From the NCBI GenBank assembly GCA_932521035.1, contig OW051493.1, positions 4,650,001-4,714,000 of the forward strand: a stretch of DNA of 64,000 nucleotides. Reading direction: 5' to 3'. Positions 58,501 to 64,000 of this stretch are shown piece by piece. Numbering within the stretch: the first letter of the stretch is position 1; each line of letters opens with the position of its first letter. A program made the translations under genes and the position numbers. This stretch comes from Oscheius dolichura. Lineage: Eukaryota > Nematoda > Chromadorea > Rhabditida > Rhabditidae. The notes below the pieces were generated by a model. That model was not told the DNA's origin and made no database searches. It saw only the letters and a program-made list of their open reading frames with translations.

Positions 58501-61500
58501 ATTATCGTTTAACAGAATAGTTCCAATATACGGAATATTTGTGATGGAGTGGGATGCTATGCGCACCAGTGCATTATGAGAAAGATCCAGTAGGCGTAAG
58601 TTTCTCAAATTAGAAAATGTCTGTAATTTTATATTTGTTTCTATAGAGCAGCATGCCTTACCCCAGGAGACAAAGTTTTCAAAGAGTTGTAAGATATATG
58701 TAGCTGTTGAAGATTCTGCAGTTCGGTAAACGCATCACTTTTTAGAAATTCAATTCTGTTGTTATCTAAGTTCAATGTTTTCAGCTCCTTTGCGCTAGAT
58801 GCATCGAAAATTGTGTTATCAATATGAGTAATCTTGTTATTAGCCAATGAGAGATGTTCCATTCGGGGTAGATCGGCCAAAACTCTCGAAGGAAGTGAGG
58901 CTATTTGGTTACCGTCAAGAACTAAATGCCTCATTTTCGTTGTCCTTGCTAAAGACTCTTGAGGAAAGTGTTTGATGCGGTTATTCTAAACTGTAGAAAG
59001 AATTGGTACTGATATAACAAACTTGTAGAAACAGTTTTTCTAATTCTGGAAGTTTTTCAAATGCTTTAGGTCCAATGTTCTCTATGAAATTATAAGATAA
59101 ATCAAGATACGCGAGAGTAGTCATATACAAGAATATCCCGGGGTCAGATATATTCCTAATGTGATTTCCTGCTAAATTCAGGAAAACAAGGCTTGTGCCA
59201 GCTCCATCATATGTTCCAAAAGCTAACCGGTCAATATTACTTATCCTGTTCTTGGATAAATCAAGATGTTGCAATTTGTGCATCCCATTTAGAACCTAAA
59301 AAGCAGGCTATGAGTAAAAATAATCTGACCTTTGAGGGAATCTCTGTTAATTGATTGTATGCTAAAAGCAGCTCCATAAGTGTTGAGCAAAATCCTTGTG
59401 TAATGTTTTCATTTAGGCTAATTGTAGGATTGTTAGAATTATGCGGCTCGACGTACCTGTTGAGTTTGTTTCCGTTCATGTTGAGATGTGTAAGACCGTG
59501 AAGATCTCTAAGAACATCGGGTAGCGTATGAAAAACATTTTCCTCGAGATTCAGCTTTTCCAAAGTTTTAGCAAAGTTCTTCAGTGTTCCTATATGTACA
59601 TAAGCGATAGAGTTGTAACTGAGATCCAATGCTTTCAAATGGCTGACTGTTTCAAACGTCCTTTGATGAACAGTAGCAATCTTAAGATGTTCAGGTTTTT
59701 TCTCAAGTCTTTTTTTACCTGATTGTAGCTTAGATCTAACTCGCGCAATTTTCGGAAGCTTCTAAAGGAATTTTCACCCAGATGGGTTATTTTGTTATTT
59801 CGCAAGGTTAGTAAAATCTCTGTTTTGAATGTCACTTCTGGATCGTATTCCATTGTAGATATACGGTTTCCTTCAAAATTTAAAGTTTGCAATTCCGAGA
59901 GATCTTTTAGCGCAAGGTACGGTATCTATAAACCGTTTTTGACGGTATAGCTACGATTCACTTGGGTTAAAAAATTGTTGCGAAGGTCTAAAACAGATAA
60001 TGACGGAGGGAGCGCCATTTTCTCAATGGTATCAATCCGATTGCTAGCCAATGTCAGTACAATAAGTCGCATTCGATGTAATGCCATTTTTGGCACAAGT
60101 TGTATCTAAAATAACGGTATTTTTTTGTAAAGCAAATACTTGGTTGCCATCAAGGTGCAGGAATTGTAGACTATTTAACTGTGTCTCGTCGAATGTATTG
60201 GAGCGTATACTCAAAATTCTGTTATTTTCTAAGTGAAGGAATTGTAGTTGGTGTAGATAGGTAAAGGCCCAAGACGGTATAACGGAGAGGTTGTTGCTCT
60301 TTAAATTCAGCGATGTCAATTTCATCTACCGATGTTACTTGACAAGACAATCTTATGGTTTACCTCAATTCCTCGAAATGCATTCACGTTTATTGTTTGA
60401 ATGTGGTTGTTCGATAAGTCTAATGTTTGTATCTCATGGCCTTTGAAAGCATCCTGTAATTAATTGTTTGTAGTTGACCTATAAAAGAAACACTGTCACC
60501 TGCTGAATAAATGATAAGGTGCCATCTGCCATAGAAAGCGCGACAACCAGCTGGCTGGACTCCGCTTGGGGCATAGGAGGGATGGTGGCTGAAGTCTTCT
60601 GATGGCATATAATGTGCAAATTGACTTCATTTCCTGCTGGTACACATTCACAAAGGTTCCATGAGGCATGCAAGGATTCATTGAATCTGGGTGAAAAACA
60701 TTGCTACCTTGATTTTCGAGAAACTCACTTGCACATCTGGCTGTCTACTAAAACGATTGAAACCTGCAGATAAAGTAAAAGATATTTGATAAGTTTAAAT
60801 ATTGGCATTTCATCTGTAACTAGACAAGAATAATTTAAATTTCATGTAGTCGCCAGAAAGTAGTTTTACAAGTGAATGTGAATCCACGGCAAGGAACAGT
60901 TGGTTGCAGAATGTAATAGAGCGCTCAGGTCGAAGGGTGAATTGCTGTGGGGGCATACGATTAGCGATTTTAGTAGGCAAGCTATGGCTTGGCTAGGGTA
61001 CAATTGAACATTACAACAAAAAAGTGCGGCTAAAGCAACGTGTTGGGTAATATTATTAGGAGAGATGCCCCTCCTTTTTCATTCTGGCTCGCATATCCGT
61101 TATTACCCGAAAATAGTATTACGCTCTCTCACAAATAAGGTTTACGTTAGGGGTCTTATATATTCGAAGACAACGCAGCAGTAGATTTGGCGTTTTATAT
61201 GGAGGCTCAGAGGCTCGGCAGCATGAAATATGATACACTATAAAATAATAAGGTAGGCCGTCGTCTGCGACAGTGTAATATAATTTTAACCCGTAAAAAA
61301 ACAAAAAAAACGAATATAAGCTCGAAATAATATTTATTCCTTTTCAACATAGAGGCCCATTGAGAAGCTATTAGTCAAGGGATGCTGCGAAGTGCATAAA
61401 TTAAAGACAGGCTCTAATTATAGGGGGCTTTATGTTGACCGAATGCTAATATTTGGCAGGGTAGAAGGGAAATTACTATAAAGAAATTGGATAATAGTAA

Positions 61501-64000
61501 TTGTTTTTAGCACCATAATCAATATCACTGAGCTAGTGCGGCGCATCTCCCAAACTGTTACGGATGAACAACAAAAACTGATTTTGCAAGTTCTGCTGGC
61601 GATAGGAGTTTTTCTGAAGGCTGGAATTTCCAAAGACTCTACAAACAGTAGAGATAAATTCATTGATAAGTGTAGGGAAGTTCGGAAATGCCTTATGGAA
61701 TCACTTACAGAGGTTTGTCTGCAGTTTAAAACAGTAATTATTTTTTTAAAGTTTTTGTCGGCTTTCTCTGCAAGGTCTCTCAATGCCAAGGAAGTTCAGC
61801 AGCTACTCTCAATTTCTGTAGAATGTTATCTTGATTATGTCAGAACTCCCAACACGGAAGAACAAATAGCTGTAGCTCCTCTTTCTGTGTTACGGATGAT
61901 TGCAGCATTTTGTAAGATTCCTTCGTAAGTCGTTTTATTATTACTTTATTGGTTCATTTAGATTTTGGCCTTGTTTGTCTATAGTTATAACAACTGAAGC
62001 GACAGTTTCTAAAATAACCGTTTTCCAATTATTTATCGGCCACTTATTGTGGAACGGTCTCACCTCTGAATTATTGAACATTATTAGGAAATCAATACTT
62101 GATCTTCTATCCCTAAAAAACGAACAAAGTTTTATTGACTTGAGAAGTCATGACCATCTTGAAATAGCACAAAACGGTAGATAATTATAGTATCAATCAA
62201 AATGCCATTTTAGAGACTAGCTATGGAACAACCTTAGTAGTACGACATCTCCATCTCATTTTACAATTTCTTACAAATGCCTTGGAAAATGAAAACAAGA
62301 CTAAAACTCTTTCATTAGATAATTTGGAATTAATAAATCGGTAAGTATACAGTCATCTGCTTATATGGTGATTACCTATTAGAATTAGCGAGTTTGTGAC
62401 AGATGGAGAGTATGGAGAGCGTGTGATCCAAGTAATTCTCTCACAACTAGAACGCGTTGTTCCCAAAGAAGAAATAACGGAGAAACTTCTGCGTACTCTT
62501 GCCAGACTTTCAACGTTGATTCCTAATATTGACAACTACTTACCCCGAATAGGACGACTTTTCTTAGCTGTCGGAGGCCGCGCTTCTAGGAATGCACTTG
62601 TTCAAGTTCTTCAAGGAATCATCAATAATCCTCGGACAGATACAAAGCTAAAAGTGGGCATATTTTATTTGTTAATTGATTTCAATTGTAGAATTGCTTG
62701 CTTTTGGTCATTGAAACAGAAAGTTGGGATCTTCGAAAAGTGAACGAGCCTGATCATGAACGAAGACACGCAGCATACAATAAACTTTATGGGGTATTTT
62801 GTTTCTAAGATTATTCAAAATTATTTATAGCTTTGGAAATCTGAAAATATTTATAACGATGCCTTTCTCTCGTTGTTAATTAATTCTGACTTCTACACAT
62901 TGTTTCACGTAAGTAACTAAGTTATTTCTTATTTTTTTAGACTGAAGATATTGCCCTGAGATCTGCTGCAGTCACGAATCTTCGTGGTTTAGTTGAACAT
63001 ATTAGTCGAAACAATTATGAATTGTCGACCAAAATGAAATTAATTGACAAGAGTTTAATAAGTATCATGCTAAGAGGATTCCGTAGTGAAGCTGAAAATG
63101 TCCGTGAAGAATGTGTACGATTACTGGCGGCATTGGTGGCTGCGTTTCCCACTCATCCAGAGCTATCTTGTTTAGCTAAGCTGCAAAATAATGACGAAGA
63201 GCTCGATTTCTTCAGCAATTTGATTCACATCCAGGTGTGTTAATGTTTATATTTTTGCAGCACGATATTCATTGTATTGTATAATGCAAAAAACCAAAAT
63301 GTTTTAGGTTCACCGACGCCAGCGCTGTATTAATAGGCTTGTAAATACGTTACGAGATGGGAAGGTAAGTAGATTTGCCTGTCAATTTTACCCTCCAGAT
63401 AAACATTCCATTCGAAGTACTCTATAAATTTATTACGCCCATAATTTACCATAATCTTATATCTACAAGCAGTAAAACGTCAGGTTTCTTGAAAACTCTT
63501 TTGAAATCTACGGTATTATGTTCAGCTTATTCTGATGAAAGTATACGTTTTTACAATTTAACTCTTGAATTAGCTCCTTGGGTAAGGTATATCGCAGCTT
63601 TGGAACATTGGCTTTCTCGATTGGACAGAGAAACAGGCTCAGCAAAACCAATAATTAGGTTTGAAATATACATGTTAGACGGTTTCTGTGTTATTTTTAG
63701 GGTGCTTGTAGCTATAATAGATGCGTTTCACTTTGATGTAGCTGATTCTAATGATGTCGTCAATGAGGATGGTACAAATTCTATCGCTGTTACAATTAGG
63801 AACAAAATAGATAGAGAAGTTTTGCCGCGATTGCGTAAATGTATTAATGGAAAAGTAAGTTAAATGTTTACGTTTCATGTTTTCTAATCATTTAATACAG
63901 TCGGCATTGACAAAAGTTCACAAAAAAGCAAGAACAGCAGAAACCAAGAATTTTGCTGAAGACGATGATATTCTGAGAGCACCAGTAGCATTAGCAACCG
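52556..64000 (+). CDS. UTP20: UTP20, small-subunit processome scaffold, C-terminus outside window
   Basis: A giant HEAT-repeat protein of the 90S/SSU processome needed for 18S rRNA maturation. The start MSEEESEPIVDNKVG leads into the N-terminal homology. Diagnostic segments include ERLLHFRKLRYGLHRPQLPK, RRRAFCALLDVFARFKDPKS VYLEKR, KSTIACLFTYKQKELMPYKE and RHIAMPILIRILYGNLCMHF before 56423. The second half resumes at 61511 with NITELVRRISQTVTDEQQKL, then ELDFFSNLIHIQVHRRQRCI, VAIIDAFHFDVAD and REVLPRLRKCINGK, all in UTP20 order. The two halves are joined in phase 2 (AG+C) across a 5,087-bp intron (56424-61510) that contains an entire antisense gene. All other introns are about 35-60 bp. The right edge of the window cuts the gene. 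Confidence 0.95.
56440..60808 (-). CDS. Chaoptin-like leucine-rich-repeat surface protein, nested in a UTP20 intron
   Basis: The ATG at 60808 gives a signal peptide (MPIFKLIKYLLLYLQVSIVL) and, across a 42-base intron, an N-terminal Cys cap (NESLHASWNLCECVPAG). Then follow about 35-40 leucine-rich repeats (pattern LxxLxLxxNxIxxLxxxxF), for example LQFLHLENNRILSIRSNTF, LQHLDLSKNRISNIDRLAFG and MRHLVLDGNQIASLPSRVLA. A C-terminal LRR cap has LKCNCNFWWLIPWLS and Cys at the end of STLYCE. The protein ends in a hydrophobic tail (GNVILILVIFAYYCKF) with no cytoplasmic domain, so it is probably GPI-anchored or C-terminally inserted like chaoptin; no TIR domain exists. Such proteins act in cell adhesion. 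The stop (56440) is 16 bases inside the UTP20 intron. Confidence 0.85.
60809..61510. other. UTP20 intron remainder: upstream region of the nested LRR gene
   Basis: About 700 bp between the nested gene's start and the UTP20 acceptor (TTTTTAG at 61510). It must hold the nested gene's promoter. The minus-strand ORF at 61119-61304 has no recognisable content. Confidence 0.5.

Noticed and set aside
56440-60808. Toll-like receptor
   Set aside because: The LRR array ends in a Cys cap and a hydrophobic tail followed by a stop; there is no TIR domain, so chaoptin-like fits better.

Overview
The window looks like nuclear DNA of a nematode, probably of the Enoplea/Dorylaimia side (trichinellid or mermithid relatives). 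The reasons are: almost every gene is cut by introns of only about 35-60 bp; several start codons sit 0-10 bases downstream of a 3' splice acceptor, as expected for spliced-leader trans-splicing; genes are packed into same-strand runs with small gaps; and the left end is filled by a giant repetitive cytoskeletal-type protein of a kind I know only from worms. The species call is inference; the gene models come from reading splice phases by eye.

Layout. 1-15814 (minus): one giant gene, eight exons, open at the left edge, more than 5,060 residues in view, including a single exon of over 11.7 kb made of ~234-residue repeats. 17297-20295 (minus): SDA1. 20532-27302 (plus): an unrecognised gene, VPS35 and ceramide glucosyltransferase, closely spaced. 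27798-28923 (plus): an unrecognised GC-rich gene convergent with a tau-tubulin/casein-kinase-1-like kinase (28929-30085, minus). 30272-31841 (minus): a short nibrin/NBS1-like protein. 31990-32636 (minus): ribosomal protein eL42, with a well-formed H/ACA snoRNA in its last intron. 33112-33480: small coiled-coil protein. 34267-35753: GDNF/GAS1-type GPI protein. 36122-37029 (minus): type I membrane protein. 37591-38346: small secreted Cys-rich (Ly6-like) protein. 39536-41509 (minus): MNK kinase, with a TTAA-flanked MITE just upstream of its second visible splice site. 43162-48919 (plus): RBM28, a glutathione peroxidase and a helical-repeat protein in one close run. 49087-50666 (minus): ELOVL6-like fatty acid elongase. 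51520-52127: degraded transposase-like sequence. 52556-64000 (plus): UTP20, running off the right edge, with a whole chaoptin-like LRR gene nested antisense in one 5.1-kb intron.

Themes. Ribosome biogenesis is over-represented (SDA1, RBM28, UTP20, eL42, snoRNA). Composition is bimodal: AT-rich housekeeping/nucleolar genes alternate sharply with GC-rich blocks (giant protein, kinase, GAS1-like, membrane protein, elongase). No tRNA, rRNA or CRISPR was seen.
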